64,000 bases of DNA from Ottowia testudinis (GTDB taxonomy: Bacteria > Pseudomonadota > Gammaproteobacteria > Burkholderiales > Burkholderiaceae_C): positions 1,984,001 through 2,048,000 of the forward strand of contig NZ_CP071796.1 in the NCBI RefSeq assembly GCF_017498525.1, read 5' to 3'. The notes under the pieces are model-generated. The model worked only from the letters and a program-made list of their open reading frames with translations. It had not been told where the DNA came from and searched no databases. Positions 45,625 through 59,041 of the stretch are shown here, piece after piece. Both the position numbers and the translations under genes were made by a program. Each line of letters begins with the position of its first letter. The stretch's first letter is position 1.

Positions 45625-47586
45625 TCAGGCGGAACCCCCCACAAATGCCTCCCACCGCGCATGCCACGGTTCCGGCCCGCTCGCATCGCCTTGCGGATCC
45701 TCCATGCGCACGGGCAGCCCGGTGACTTGCCCGAACGTCGACGCGGGCACCGCGCCATCGGCCAGCAACTGGCGCACCAGTTGGCGAAACCCGGCGCCAT
45801 GCTCTTGCAAAAGCGTGCCGGCGCGCGACAGTTCGGCGGCCAGCAGTGCCTCGGCCTCGGCGTTGCTGGGCTGCACGTCGGTGTTGAGGTTGTCGTCCGC
45901 GTCGCTCGTCACGTCGGTGCGTCCCAGGCGCGTGCCGAAGCCGAAGTGACGCACGTAGCGCATCGCGTTGGCCGTGGCGCGGCGAAAGTCGCCCTCGGCC
46001 CCGGTGGTGCAGGCGTCGGGGCCAAACACCAGGTGCTCCGCCGCGCGGCCGGCCAGGCTCACGCAGAGGTCGTCGCGCCACATGCGGCGCGACCAAGCCT
46101 TCTCGTTGCCGCCGCGCATGTAGCCGCCGTTGAACGAGGCCACGTTGATGCGCACTTCTTGCGGCGCGCGTCCCGTCAGCACGGCGTAGACCAGCCCATG
46201 CCCAGCCTCGTGCACCGCCAGCAGCGTGCGGTAGTCGATCGACGCGCGCTGCCGCAGCCCGTGCAGTTCGAAATTGACGGGCAGCACGCAATGCTCGCCT
46301 TGCCAGTCGACACGCAGGTGCTTGGCGTCTCCGCCCAGCGACAAGGGCAGGGTGCTGCCGGCTGGCGCGCCACGCTCAATGGCCCACAGGGCCGCGTTCA
46401 CCAGCGAGCCGCCCAGCACCGCATGCACGGTCGAGAACACCGGCCGCGTGCCTTGCGCGGGAAACACGGCGTTGCCGTAGATCTCATCCAGCACACGCGG
46501 CGCCACGTCGAAACGGATGCCGGCGCTGGCCTGCACCTCGTCGACGTACTGCGCCGCCGTGCGCGCGATCAGCCGCTGGTACGACGCGCGCGAAAGCGAC
46601 GGGTAGATGAAATGGTTGTTGCCCAGCCGCGCCACCTGCTCGGGGCGAAAGCGCTGCCCCAAGGCCTTCTTCACGTCGATGACGGAGAGCTTGCGGCTCA
46701 TGGCGTGGAACACGTCGGCATCGGTGTCGCAGTCTTCCACCGCTTCGGCCAAATGGTCGTACATCTCGTCCAGATTGCCGGTGACGAAGATGAGCAGGCG
46801 CGAGTAATCCGTCTCCCAGCGCGAGCTGTCGCGGCGAAAGCCGTCCACGCGAGACTGCACCTCGGCGGCCGGCCAAGCCATGATTTCCAGCAGCGGCTCG
46901 GTCAGCTTGAGGGCGCGCTTGAGTTCGCGCGCGTCCCAGGCGTCCAGCTGAAACTTTGGCGCTTTGGCCGGCTTGGTGCCGGCTGCGGCAGGCTTGTCTT
47001 CTTCGTCGCCGTCTTCTTCGCGGCGCGCGGCGTCGAACTGGGCTGAGGCCAGGCGGTAGTCCAGCTTTTCCAGAAACGACAGCGCTGGCGCCAGCCGCCC
47101 GTCCGACAGCAGGCCCCACACATCCTGGTAGCGGGCCACCTTGATGTCGTTGCGCTTGTTGTCGATGGTGCGGTAGCGCTGAAACTCATCCAGCAGCAGG
47201 ATACCGGGCTCGCCCTCTACGATGCCCGACTCTCCCAGCATGCCCGAGATGGAATCGGGCGTGTACCAGCCAGCGCCATTGCTGAAGCCGTCCATCTGCA
47301 CTTCAACAAAGCGGTCGTAAAAGCCCAGCTTGTGTGTCAGCGCGCGCGTCAGCTGCGTCTTGCCGGTACCGGTCAGTCCCCACAGACAGACGATCACGGG
47401 GCGCGTGATGATCTCCGGCAACACATACCAGGCGCGCACCGATTCGATGACGCGGTCGATCGTCTCGTCGATGCCGAACAGCTCGGTCTTCAGCTCGGTG
47501 GCGATGGCTGCCAGGTGCGCCTGGCGCTCGGCCAGGCGGCGGTTCAAGGGCTCCCGTTGCAGGAAGCGTGTTTCGTGAATGTCCAT
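45625..47586 (-). CDS. soluble AAA+ ATPase fused to an M41 (FtsH-type) metalloprotease
   Basis: A 653 aa protein with no membrane segment. The N-terminal AAA+ module resembles ClpX/HslU more than FtsH: LFGIDETIDRVIESVRAW, Walker A CLWGLTGTGKTQLT at about 67-80, Walker B GILLLDEFQRY at about 128-138 and sensor-1 LLIFVTGNLDEMY. The C-terminal module is an M41 peptidase: the zinc-binding HEAGH at about 459-463 and the third-ligand region GRAAEHLVFG...TTGAEGDFRRAT with Asp at about 533. All catalytic residues look intact. It starts one base after the small upstream gene. This is probably a cytosolic ATP-dependent protease; the substrate is unknown. A charged insert (EEDGDEEDKPAAAGTKPAKAP) splits the AAA part. 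Confidence 0.85.
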   Translation of the reverse strand: MDIHETRFLQREPLNRRLAERQAHLAAIATELKTELFGIDETIDRVIESVRAWYVLPEIITRPVIVCLWGLTGTGKTQLTRALTHKLGFYDRFVEVQMDGFSNGAGWYTPDSISGMLGESGIVEGEPGILLLDEFQRYRTIDNKRNDIKVARYQDVWGLLSDGRLAPALSFLEKLDYRLASAQFDAARREEDGDEEDKPAAAGTKPAKAPKFQLDAWDARELKRALKLTEPLLEIMAWPAAEVQSRVDGFRRDSSRWETDYSRLLIFVTGNLDEMYDHLAEAVEDCDTDADVFHAMSRKLSVIDVKKALGQRFRPEQVARLGNNHFIYPSLSRASYQRLIARTAAQYVDEVQASAGIRFDVAPRVLDEIYGNAVFPAQGTRPVFSTVHAVLGGSLVNAALWAIERGAPAGSTLPLSLGGDAKHLRVDWQGEHCVLPVNFELHGLRQRASIDYRTLLAVHEAGHGLVYAVLTGRAPQEVRINVASFNGGYMRGGNEKAWSRRMWRDDLCVSLAGRAAEHLVFGPDACTTGAEGDFRRATANAMRYVRHFGFGTRLGRTDVTSDADDNLNTDVQPSNAEAEALLAAELSRAGTLLQEHGAGFRQLVRQLLADGAVPASTFGQVTGLPVRMEDPQGDASGPEPWHARWEAFVGGSA

Positions 47587-47587
47587 G

Positions 47588-47836
47588 TCAATCGTTCCAT
47601 GCGTTGCGAACGGCTTTTTGCAAAGCCACGCGATCGGCCCGGCGCTGCGCGCCTTGGCTGCGGATGTGGCGCCCGGCGGCGCTGCTGACGCTGCGCTCCG
47701 CAAGGGCCAGCGCCACGTGGTTGCGTGGCGGTGGGGCCGGCAGTTGCAGCACCAGCGGCGCGCGCATGCGCCGCAGTTGTTTGAGGTTGGCCCGCGTGCC
47801 GCCAGCGGCGGCGCGCGAGAAGGTTTTGGCACTCAT
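47588..47836 (-). CDS. small basic protein encoded just upstream of the AAA-M41 protease
   Basis: An 82 aa, strongly basic protein starting MSAKTFSRAAAGGTRANLKQ, with few hydrophobic segments and many Arg, Ala and His. I do not recognise a family. The stop codon is one base from the protease ATG, implying translational coupling and a joint role, for example adaptor, substrate or inhibitor. ATG 47836 has a GGAG site five bases upstream. The same frame continues upstream to 47920 through a hairpin. It could be a spurious ORF, but the tight spacing argues otherwise. Confidence 0.55.
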   Translation of the reverse strand: MSAKTFSRAAAGGTRANLKQLRRMRAPLVLQLPAPPPRNHVALALAERSVSSAAGRHIRSQGAQRRADRVALQKAVRNAWND

Positions 47837-47852
47837 GTGCACTCCGAGAAAC

Positions 47853-47892
47853 AAAAAAGCCCCGGCAACAAACGGTTGGCCGTGGGCTTTTT
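47853..47892 (-). promoter_or_regulatory. attenuator-like hairpin in the leader of the AAA-M41 unit
   Basis: Thirteen-base-pair stem (AAAAAGCCC/GGGCTTTTT extended by CGGC/GCCG with one bulge) and a U tract on the minus strand, ending 17 bases before the small gene's ATG. No gene ends just upstream, so it would stop the unit's own transcript. Confidence 0.55.
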
Positions 47893-48360
47893 GGGCCTGC
47901 GGCTGAAATGACGAATGCATTCCAGCCGGGGCGGATGGAGTGCGTCAGATGGGTGCGAAATGAATCAAGGTCATCTTTCAAAACCTCCCGAAGGGCGCGG
48001 CGTGCAAGGTGGCTCGTTGCAGGCCGCGTGTGAAGCAGGAGAGGGTGCGAATTGTGCGGCAGCAGAAGCGGCTTTGCCAAGCCGCTTGTCGCGTGCGTGC
48101 GACGCGGGTGCTTCGCCCCACCCAGTCAAGCGCGTGACTGCGCACGGGCATCATTACCGAGGCCGGCGCCGTCTATCCGCGCGTGATGAAGACCGCGATC
48201 TGGACGCCGGTGCCTGGCCGTGCGGCATGGTGGCGGGGTTGATCCACGCCATTCCCGCCCTGAAGCAGCTGATCGACCGCCTCGTGACCAAGGCGCGGCA
48301 GATCGTGCCGCAGCGGCTGGCGGCGCTGGCATGATGCCAACGCGCCGTGGATTGAAGATG

Positions 48361-48414
48361 GAATCAGGCGCTGGCGCTTGTCCATCCAGCGCGGGCAGCT
48401 ATCAATGATGTAGC
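48361..48414 (+). repeat. dispersed repeat A copy
   Basis: GGCGCTTGTCCATCCAGCGC then GGGCAGCTATCAATGATGTA. Confidence 0.7.
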
Positions 48415-48435
48415 GATCAGGGCGCGGTCGCTGAC

Positions 48436-48858
48436 TCACTTCTTCTTGGGCACGATGTCGACCACCCACAACTCGGCCGTCTCGGTGGCGCTGGGGTTGA
48501 CGAACCAGTGGCTGGTTTCCGCCGTTTCCAGCCAGAACTCGCCGGCTTTCAGCACGCGCTTGGCGTCTCCGCGGCCTTCAACCACCGTGCCCTTGACCAC
48601 GCGCACGATGCCTGGACGGCCGGCGTGCGGGTGGTTACCCACGCCGCCGCCGGGCGCCAGCGTGAGGGCGCGGGCGCGCAGGTCGTAGTCGGATGGCGTG
48701 CCGGGCATCTTGTGCGCCGCCAGATCGACCAGACCGGCGGGCGTGTCGCCGCCGATGCCGGTGTTGGCTGTGGGCGCGCTGAGCTTGGCCGTATCGGGCG
48801 CCGAGGCGCAGGCGGTGAGGGCGGCGGCCAGGATCAGGGTCAGGGTGGTGCGGTTCAT
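48436..48858 (-). CDS. cupin-domain lipoprotein
   Basis: A 140 aa protein with a lipoprotein signal (LTLILAAALTACASAP, Cys at about 17) and a single cupin barrel: LAPGGGVGNHPHAGRPGIVRVVKGTVVEGRGDA has the GxHxH-like metal motif and ETAETSHWFVNPSATETAELWVVDIV the second His strand. Probably a periplasmic or outer-membrane small cupin of unknown ligand. It stands alone, next to the LysR gene on the same strand. Confidence 0.83.
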   Translation of the reverse strand: MNRTTLTLILAAALTACASAPDTAKLSAPTANTGIGGDTPAGLVDLAAHKMPGTPSDYDLRARALTLAPGGGVGNHPHAGRPGIVRVVKGTVVEGRGDAKRVLKAGEFWLETAETSHWFVNPSATETAELWVVDIVPKKK

Positions 48859-48897
48859 GAAGTGCTCCCAAGGGCAGGTGAATGAAAGTCGCCCATC

Positions 48898-49839
48898 CTA
48901 TAGGGATGCATCTTGAATGTGACGCTGGTGTGGGACAGGGATTTCCCTTGGCGGCGGCGCGTTCAGCTCCGTGCGCAGCCACGCCAGCAGTTGCCCGGCG
49001 GGACTGCCGTCGCCGACGGGCGCGGGCGACATCAGAAAGTATTCCGAGCCGTCGGCCCAAAAACCCAAGGGTGCAGCAAGCCGCCCCTCCTCAATGTCGT
49101 CACGCACCATGTGCCACGACGCCATCGCGACGCCGAGGCCGGCGCCCGCCGCTTGCAGGCTGAGGTAGAAGTGTTCGTAGCTTTCGTGCGTGGTCTCGCC
49201 CATGCGGTGCTGCATGGCGGCCAGCCAGTGCGGCCACGCCTGGGGCCGGGTGCGGCTGTGCAGCAGCCGCAGCGGCCGGTCTTTGCGCGGATGAAGCAGG
49301 GCCTTTGCCAGGCCTGGCGTACACACCGGCCCCATCCATTCGGCGGCGACAGGCTCGGCATGCAAGGCGGGTGCGCGGCGAAAGTCGTCGCGGCGCAAGG
49401 CCACGTCGATGCGGTCGCGCGCGAAATCGACCGGGCCGCCCGCCGCCAGCAGGTGCATGCGCACCGGGCAGCGTGCCTGGCGCGGAATCAGCCAGCGCAT
49501 GGCGATGGTGGGCTCGCACGACAGCACCAGCGGGGCCGGCTCGGCACGGGCCTGCAATTGCCGCCAGGTGCTGGCCACGCGCGCCAGCACGTCGGCGCAG
49601 CTCTCGTGCAGCGCGTGGCCCGAAGCGGTAAGAAACACCGCGCGGTTGCGCCGCTCGAACAGCGGCTGACCGAGGGCTTCTTCCAGTTGCCGGATCTGGC
49701 GGCTGACGGCGCCGTGCGTCACGTGCAGCTCGTCGGCCGCGCGTGCAAAGTTGCCATGGCGCGCCGCCGCTTCGAATACGCGCAGGCTGTTCAGCGGCGG
49801 CAGGCGTTGATCCTGGAACGGTGAATTTCTCTCACGCAT
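48898..49839 (-). CDS. LysR family transcriptional regulator
   Basis: A 313 aa regulator. The N-terminal helix-turn-helix is typical of the GcvA-like group: LPPLNSLRVFEAAARHGNFARAADELHVTHGAVSRQIRQLEEALGQPLFERRNRAVFLT. The effector domain follows from about 95 (PLVLSCEPTIAMRWLIPR). ATG 49839 is preferred over an ATG four codons upstream. It diverges from a LysE-family exporter with 78 bp between starts, which suggests it controls that exporter. Confidence 0.9.
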   Translation of the reverse strand: MRERNSPFQDQRLPPLNSLRVFEAAARHGNFARAADELHVTHGAVSRQIRQLEEALGQPLFERRNRAVFLTASGHALHESCADVLARVASTWRQLQARAEPAPLVLSCEPTIAMRWLIPRQARCPVRMHLLAAGGPVDFARDRIDVALRRDDFRRAPALHAEPVAAEWMGPVCTPGLAKALLHPRKDRPLRLLHSRTRPQAWPHWLAAMQHRMGETTHESYEHFYLSLQAAGAGLGVAMASWHMVRDDIEEGRLAAPLGFWADGSEYFLMSPAPVGDGSPAGQLLAWLRTELNAPPPREIPVPHQRHIQDASL

Positions 49840-49917
49840 CACGCGCAGCATAAATAGTTTTTCAAAGCGCCCGTCAAGGCGAAGAATCCGGGGCACGCCA
49901 ACACTTCGGATCACACC

Positions 49918-50523
49918 ATGCTGGAACTCATCGCCGTGGCCACCATCACCCTGCTGGCCGTCATCAGCCCGGGCGCGGACTTCGCCATGGTCACGCGCAA
50001 CAGCCTGCTGCATGGCCGTGCGGCGGGCTTGCTTTGCGCGCTGGGCATCGCGGTGGGCGTGCTGCTGCACGTGGCCTACGCCATGCTGGGCGTGGGTCTG
50101 TTGCTGCGCCAATCGCCCCAGTGGATGGCCGCCGTGCGGCTGCTGGGCGCGGCTTACCTGGTGTACGTGGGCTGGCAAACCTTTCATGCAAGCGCCGCCG
50201 CGCCGCCAGCGGATGAGGGATCGGAGGGGCTCTCTCCGTGGCGTGCTTTTCGTTCAGGTTTTTTCACCAATGCGCTCAATCCCAAGACGACCCTGTTCGT
50301 GCTGAGCGTGTACGCGCAGGTGGTCAACGCGCTGACGCCGCTGGCCATTCGGCTGGGCTATGGCGCCTTCATGTCGCTGGCGCATCTGCTGTGGTTCGCG
50401 GGCGTGGCGACGGTGTTGTCGCAACCGCGTTTGCGCCAGCGTTTGCTGGCCTGCCAGTCGGTGCTCAACCGGGGCATCGGGATGGTGCTGGCGGGGCTGG
50501 GGGTTTGGCTGGCGCTCGGGTAG
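49918..50523 (+). CDS. LysE family amino-acid/metabolite exporter
   Basis: A 201 aa inner-membrane exporter with about six hydrophobic segments. The family signature is at the start: [49 protein letters not shown], followed by [24 protein letters not shown]. Substrates in the family are amino acids or analogues; this one is not fixed. Divergent from the LysR gene. Confidence 0.9.
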   Translation: MLELIAVATITLLAVISPGADFAMVTRNSLLHGRAAGLLCALGIAVGVLLHVAYAMLGVGLLLRQSPQWMAAVRLLGAAYLVYVGWQTFHASAAAPPADEGSEGLSPWRAFRSGFFTNALNPKTTLFVLSVYAQVVNALTPLAIRLGYGAFMSLAHLLWFAGVATVLSQPRLRQRLLACQSVLNRGIGMVLAGLGVWLALG

Positions 50524-50560
50524 CCGTGATGACGGGCCGCTGGGGATAATCCCGGGCTTC

Positions 50561-54836
<4,276 letters not shown>

Positions 54837-55041
54837 GTGATGCGCGCCCGGCCCGTTGGCGGCGCCGGCGCCAAATAATTCCGGAACTGGCCTTGCGCTC
54901 ATGATGAGCGCCGCCATTTTGGCCGGCGCGTGATTTTTACCCTCGACGTCAGTAGGGTGTTGCCCAGAATGCAGATGGATTCAGACGAACTTTGCGGCGG
55001 CTTGGCGCAGGCTTCTGAACAAAACCAATCAGGGAGAACAC

Positions 55042-56199
55042 ATGACATTCGCTACACCCGTAATGACTCGGCGACGTTTTCAGGCGACCGCACTGGCGAG
55101 CCTGGTGGCTGGCCCCGCCGCCCTGCGCAACAGCTTTGCGCAGGGCGGCCGCATCTTGCTTGGCCAGTCGAGTCCCTTCACGGGTCCGTCCGGTGACCTG
55201 GGCGTGCAGTTCAACGCCGGCGCCAAGGTGTTTTTCGAGCTGCTGAACGCCCGTGGCGGCGTGGGCGGCCGCGGCATCGAGCTGGTGTCGCTGGACGACG
55301 GCTACGAGCCGGATCGCTGTGCCGCCAACACCGAGCGCTTGATTGGGCAGGACGTGCTGGCCCTGTTCGGCTACTACGGCACCAACAGCTGCCGTGCCGC
55401 GATGCCCATGGCGATCAAGGCGGGCGTGCCGTTTTTTGCGCCCTCCAATGGCTCGATGACACTGCGCGAGCCGCACAACCGGCTGGTGTTTCACATGCGT
55501 GCGTCGTACGAAGACGAAACGGCGGCCATGATCAACCAGCTTGACACCATCGGGTTGAAGAAGGTGGCGGTTTTCTATCAGAACGACGGCTATGGCGAAG
55601 GGGGCATGACCGGTGTCAGCAAGGCGCTGGCCGCGCAGAGCCGTAAACCGGTGTCCACCGCGACGATCGAGCGCAACAGCGCCGCGGTGACGCCGGACAT
55701 GGTGCGAACGCTGCTCGCGGCCAAGCCGGACGCGATCATCCAGATTTGCACCTACAAGGCCGCCGCGGCGATGATCCGCGAAGCGCGCAAGGCGGGCTTT
55801 GGAGGCCAGTTCTACAACGTGTCCCTGGTGGGTACACGGCCGCTGGCGGAGGAGTTGGGCAAGCTTGCCTCTGGCGTGATCGTGACCCAGGTGCTGCCCT
55901 CGCCTCACGCGGGCATGGCGCCGCTGAGCCGTGAGTTCCAGGCCGCGGTGGCCAAGCACGGCAAGAAAGTCGATATCAATTACACCAGCTTCGAGGGCTA
56001 CGTGGCGGCCAAGCTGTTCGCCGACGGGCTGGCACGCGCGGGCGGGCGTATCACCCGCGAAACTCTGGTGAGCGGCTTGGAATCGATCGGCAGCGCCGAC
56101 TATGGGGGCTTCCCGATCTCGCTGTCGAGCACCAAGCATGTGGCCTCGCGCTTCGTCGAAAAGTCGATGATGAGTGGAGACGGCAAGTTCCGCGTCTAG
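55042..56199 (+). CDS. ABC transporter substrate-binding protein, branched-chain amino acid type
   Basis: A 385 aa periplasmic type I binding protein. The N-terminus has a twin-arginine-like RRRF before a hydrophobic stretch and an alanine-rich cleavage region (about residue 34). The Leu/Ile/Val-binding fold is seen in LLGQSSPFTGPSGDLGVQFNAGAKVFFELLNARGGVGGRGIELVSLDD and FYQNDGYGEGGMTGVSKAL. No permease or ATPase gene is nearby, so it is an orphan whose partner transporter must be elsewhere. Ligand unknown. Confidence 0.87.
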   Translation: MTFATPVMTRRRFQATALASLVAGPAALRNSFAQGGRILLGQSSPFTGPSGDLGVQFNAGAKVFFELLNARGGVGGRGIELVSLDDGYEPDRCAANTERLIGQDVLALFGYYGTNSCRAAMPMAIKAGVPFFAPSNGSMTLREPHNRLVFHMRASYEDETAAMINQLDTIGLKKVAVFYQNDGYGEGGMTGVSKALAAQSRKPVSTATIERNSAAVTPDMVRTLLAAKPDAIIQICTYKAAAAMIREARKAGFGGQFYNVSLVGTRPLAEELGKLASGVIVTQVLPSPHAGMAPLSREFQAAVAKHGKKVDINYTSFEGYVAAKLFADGLARAGGRITRETLVSGLESIGSADYGGFPISLSSTKHVASRFVEKSMMSGDGKFRV

Positions 56200-56279
56200 A
56201 GACCGGCTTCAAGGAGCGTGCGGACAAAGAACGTGCGCCTGGCCGGCCGCGCCACGCGGCCGTGCAGACTGCAGCGCGA

Positions 56280-56335
56280 CTGAATATGGGCGTCAGTCCC
56301 CGTGAAGAAAGCGCGAGCAGCTATACAGGTCATGG
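56280..56335 (+). repeat. dispersed repeat A copy after glnD
   Basis: GAAAGCGCGAGCAGCTATAC; lies between the convergent binding-protein and glnD genes. Confidence 0.65.
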
Positions 56336-56338
56336 CAA

Positions 56339-59029
56339 TCAGTTGGGCTCCAGCACTTCGAGCAGTTCCTGCTCGATCGCCAGTTGCGTCTTGTTGTGCT
56401 GCAGTTGCGCGCCTTGCAGCAGAAACATGTCTTCCACCCGCTCGCCCAGGGTGGAGACCTTGGCCAGCTCCAGGTTGATGCCGTGCGCGGCCAGTACGCG
56501 AGCGATGCTGTAGAGCAGGCCCACGCGGTCGCTGGCGGTGACGGTGAGCAGCCAGCGCTGGGCTTTTTCGTCGGGCCGCAAATCAACGCGCGGGGCAATC
56601 GGGAAGCTTTTGACACGCCGCGATACGCGGCCCAGGCGTGGCGCGGGCAGTGGTGCTTGGCTGTCCACCGCCTGCGGCAGATCGGCTTCGACCATGCCGA
56701 TGAATTCGCGGTAGTGCTCGGGCACCAGCGGGCTGATGATCTGGAAGGTGTCCAGCGCATAGCCGTTGCGGGTGGTGTGGATCTTGGCATCCAGGATGGA
56801 GAAGCCCGCGCGGTCGAAATAGCCGCAGATGCGCGCGAACAGATCGGGACGGTCGCTGGCGTACACCAGCACCTGCAAGCCTTCACCCACCGGCGAGAGC
56901 CGCGCGCGCACCTTGGTTTTAAAGGCGTTTTGGCGGCCAGCGCTTGACAGTTCAGCGCGGACAGCTTCTCTATTCATAGCATCATGGCGCGGCACGTGGC
57001 GCGCCAGTTGGCGCGTGTGCCACGCGATTTCGCCGGCGTCGTGGCGCATGAAATAGCTGATGTCGAGCGTGTCCCACAGGCGTTGGTGCGAGTTCCGCGG
57101 CTCTGAGGCCAGCGCCAGCTGAATCAGCGCCTGGCGTTTGCGCGATTCGATGACGGCGTTGCTGTCGGGCGCACGCCCGCCCAGGGTTCGCACGGTGAGG
57201 CGGTACAGGTCTTCCAGCAGCTTGCTCTTCCAGGCGTTCCACACCTTGGGGCTGGTGCCGCGCACGTCGGCCACGGTGAGCAGGTAAAGGGCGGTCAGGT
57301 AGCGCTCGTTGCCGACCTGGCGGGCAAACGCCTGGATGACTTCGGGGTCGCTCAGGTCCTCCTTCTGCGCGATGCGCGTCATCAGCAGGTGCTGGCGAAC
57401 GAGAAACTCGATCAGCCGCGCATCGGCCTGCTGCACACCGTGGTCGCGGCAAAAGCGCCGCGCTTCCAGGGCACCCAGATCGGAATGATCGCCGCCGCGG
57501 CCCTTGGCGACATCGTGGAACAGGGCCGCGATGTACAGGATCCAGGGCTTGTCCCAGCCCGCAGCCAGTTGTGAGCAGAAAGGGTATTCGTGGGCGTGCT
57601 CGGCCATGAAGAAGCGCCGCGCGTTGCGCAGCACCATCAAGATGTGCTGATCGACCGTATAGACGTGAAACAGGTCGTGCTGCATCTGCCCCACGATGCG
57701 GCGGAACACCCACAGGTAGCGCCCCAGCACGCTGGTCTGGTTCATCAGCCTGAAGGCGTGCGTGGTGCCTTGAGGCTGCTGAAGGATGGCCAGAAAGGTC
57801 TTGCGGTTGATGGGGTCGGCGCGGAATGCGTGGCCCATCAGCGTGCGGGCGTTGTAAAGCGCGCGCAGCGTGCGGGCGGACAGGCCTTTCAACCCCGGGG
57901 TGCGCGCGTAGAGCAAGAAGGTTTCCAGGATCGCGTGCGGCGTGCGCTCGTACAGATCGTCGCTGGCGGCTTCGATCATGCCGTCGCGGTCAAAAAAGCG
58001 GTCGTTGATGCGCACCAGCTCGGGCGCCGCCTCGCCGCGCGCCGCGCGCAGGCGCTCCTCGATGTTCTGCAGCAGGATCTGGTTGAGCTGCGTTACCGCC
58101 TTGGCGGCCCAGTAATAGCGGCGCATCAGCACTTCGCTGGCGCGCATGACCATGCGCCCATCGTCGGCACAGCGGTGCGCGAAGCCGAACGATTCGGCCA
58201 CCGCGTTCTGCAGGTCGAACACCAGCCGGTCCTCGCGCCGGCCGGCGATCAGGTGCAGGCGGCTGCGGATGATCGACAGCAGCGCCTCGTTGTGGCGCAG
58301 CTGGCGCAGCTCGTGCGTGCTCAGCAGGCCGGCGTGCAGCAGGTCCTCCCACCGCGTGCCGATGCCGGCCGCGCGCGCCACCCACAGGATGATTTGCAGG
58401 TCGCGCAAGCCGCCGGGCGACTCCTTGCAGTTGGGCTCCAGCGCGTAGGGCGTGTCCTCGTACTTGACGTGGCGCTGGCGCATTTCCATCCGCTTGGCGC
58501 TGAAAAAATCCAGCGGATCAAGCTGCGCCATGAAGCGCTGCTGAAAGTCCTTGAACAGCTTGCGGTTGCCGACGATCAACCGCGCCTCCAGCAGCGCGGT
58601 CTGTACCGTGACGTCGTCATACGCCACCGCCAGGCAATCGCCCACGGTGCGCACGCTCGAGCCAATCTCCAGCCCAACGTCCCAGCACTGGCTGATGAAG
58701 CGCTCGATGCGTTGGCGCAGCGCGTCATCGCGCGCCGGGTCGCTGCCTTCGGGCAGCAGCAGCAGCACGTCGATGTCGGAATACGGAAACAGCTCGCCGC
58801 GGCCATAACCGCCCACGGCCACCAGCGCAAATTGCCCGTCGAACCCGCCCAGCGCCCACAGCGCGCGCAAGGCATCGTCCGTCACCCCGGCCAGCCGGCC
58901 CAATGCGTTGCGAATGCCGCGTGTGCCGACCGCGCCGGTGCGCAGCGTGTCCAGCTGCGCCGTCTTGCGCGCGCCGTACTCGGCGCGCAGCGACTGCACG
59001 CGTGGGCCGAGGGCGGCGAGGCCGGTCAA
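56339..59029 (-). CDS. glnD: [protein-PII] uridylyltransferase / uridylyl-removing enzyme
   Basis: Nitrogen sensor that uridylylates PII at low glutamine and reverses it at high glutamine. In 896 aa: the nucleotidyltransferase site [22 protein letters not shown] near 70-91; the HD hydrolase [22 protein letters not shown] near 485; and two C-terminal ACT domains ([31 protein letters not shown] and [32 protein letters not shown]). The best start found is TTG at 59029, 12 bases after the map stop; a different start could exist. It is cotranscribed with map, a common pairing. Confidence 0.94.
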   Translation of the reverse strand: MTGLAALGPRVQSLRAEYGARKTAQLDTLRTGAVGTRGIRNALGRLAGVTDDALRALWALGGFDGQFALVAVGGYGRGELFPYSDIDVLLLLPEGSDPARDDALRQRIERFISQCWDVGLEIGSSVRTVGDCLAVAYDDVTVQTALLEARLIVGNRKLFKDFQQRFMAQLDPLDFFSAKRMEMRQRHVKYEDTPYALEPNCKESPGGLRDLQIILWVARAAGIGTRWEDLLHAGLLSTHELRQLRHNEALLSIIRSRLHLIAGRREDRLVFDLQNAVAESFGFAHRCADDGRMVMRASEVLMRRYYWAAKAVTQLNQILLQNIEERLRAARGEAAPELVRINDRFFDRDGMIEAASDDLYERTPHAILETFLLYARTPGLKGLSARTLRALYNARTLMGHAFRADPINRKTFLAILQQPQGTTHAFRLMNQTSVLGRYLWVFRRIVGQMQHDLFHVYTVDQHILMVLRNARRFFMAEHAHEYPFCSQLAAGWDKPWILYIAALFHDVAKGRGGDHSDLGALEARRFCRDHGVQQADARLIEFLVRQHLLMTRIAQKEDLSDPEVIQAFARQVGNERYLTALYLLTVADVRGTSPKVWNAWKSKLLEDLYRLTVRTLGGRAPDSNAVIESRKRQALIQLALASEPRNSHQRLWDTLDISYFMRHDAGEIAWHTRQLARHVPRHDAMNREAVRAELSSAGRQNAFKTKVRARLSPVGEGLQVLVYASDRPDLFARICGYFDRAGFSILDAKIHTTRNGYALDTFQIISPLVPEHYREFIGMVEADLPQAVDSQAPLPAPRLGRVSRRVKSFPIAPRVDLRPDEKAQRWLLTVTASDRVGLLYSIARVLAAHGINLELAKVSTLGERVEDMFLLQGAQLQHNKTQLAIEQELLEVLEPN

Positions 59030-59041
59030 ACGCGAATCACA

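Larger units (their letters stand above)
47837..48435. other. long gap with attenuator hairpin, possible gene remnant and repeat A
   Basis: 599 bp. The left end holds a terminator-like hairpin in the leader of the small gene. The middle (48145-48333) holds two plus-strand frames that read as protein-like pieces (ITEAGAVYPRVMKTAIWTPV, then AIPALKQLIDRLVTKARQIV) in different frames, perhaps a broken gene. The right end has a repeat A copy. No intact gene was found. Confidence 0.5.
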
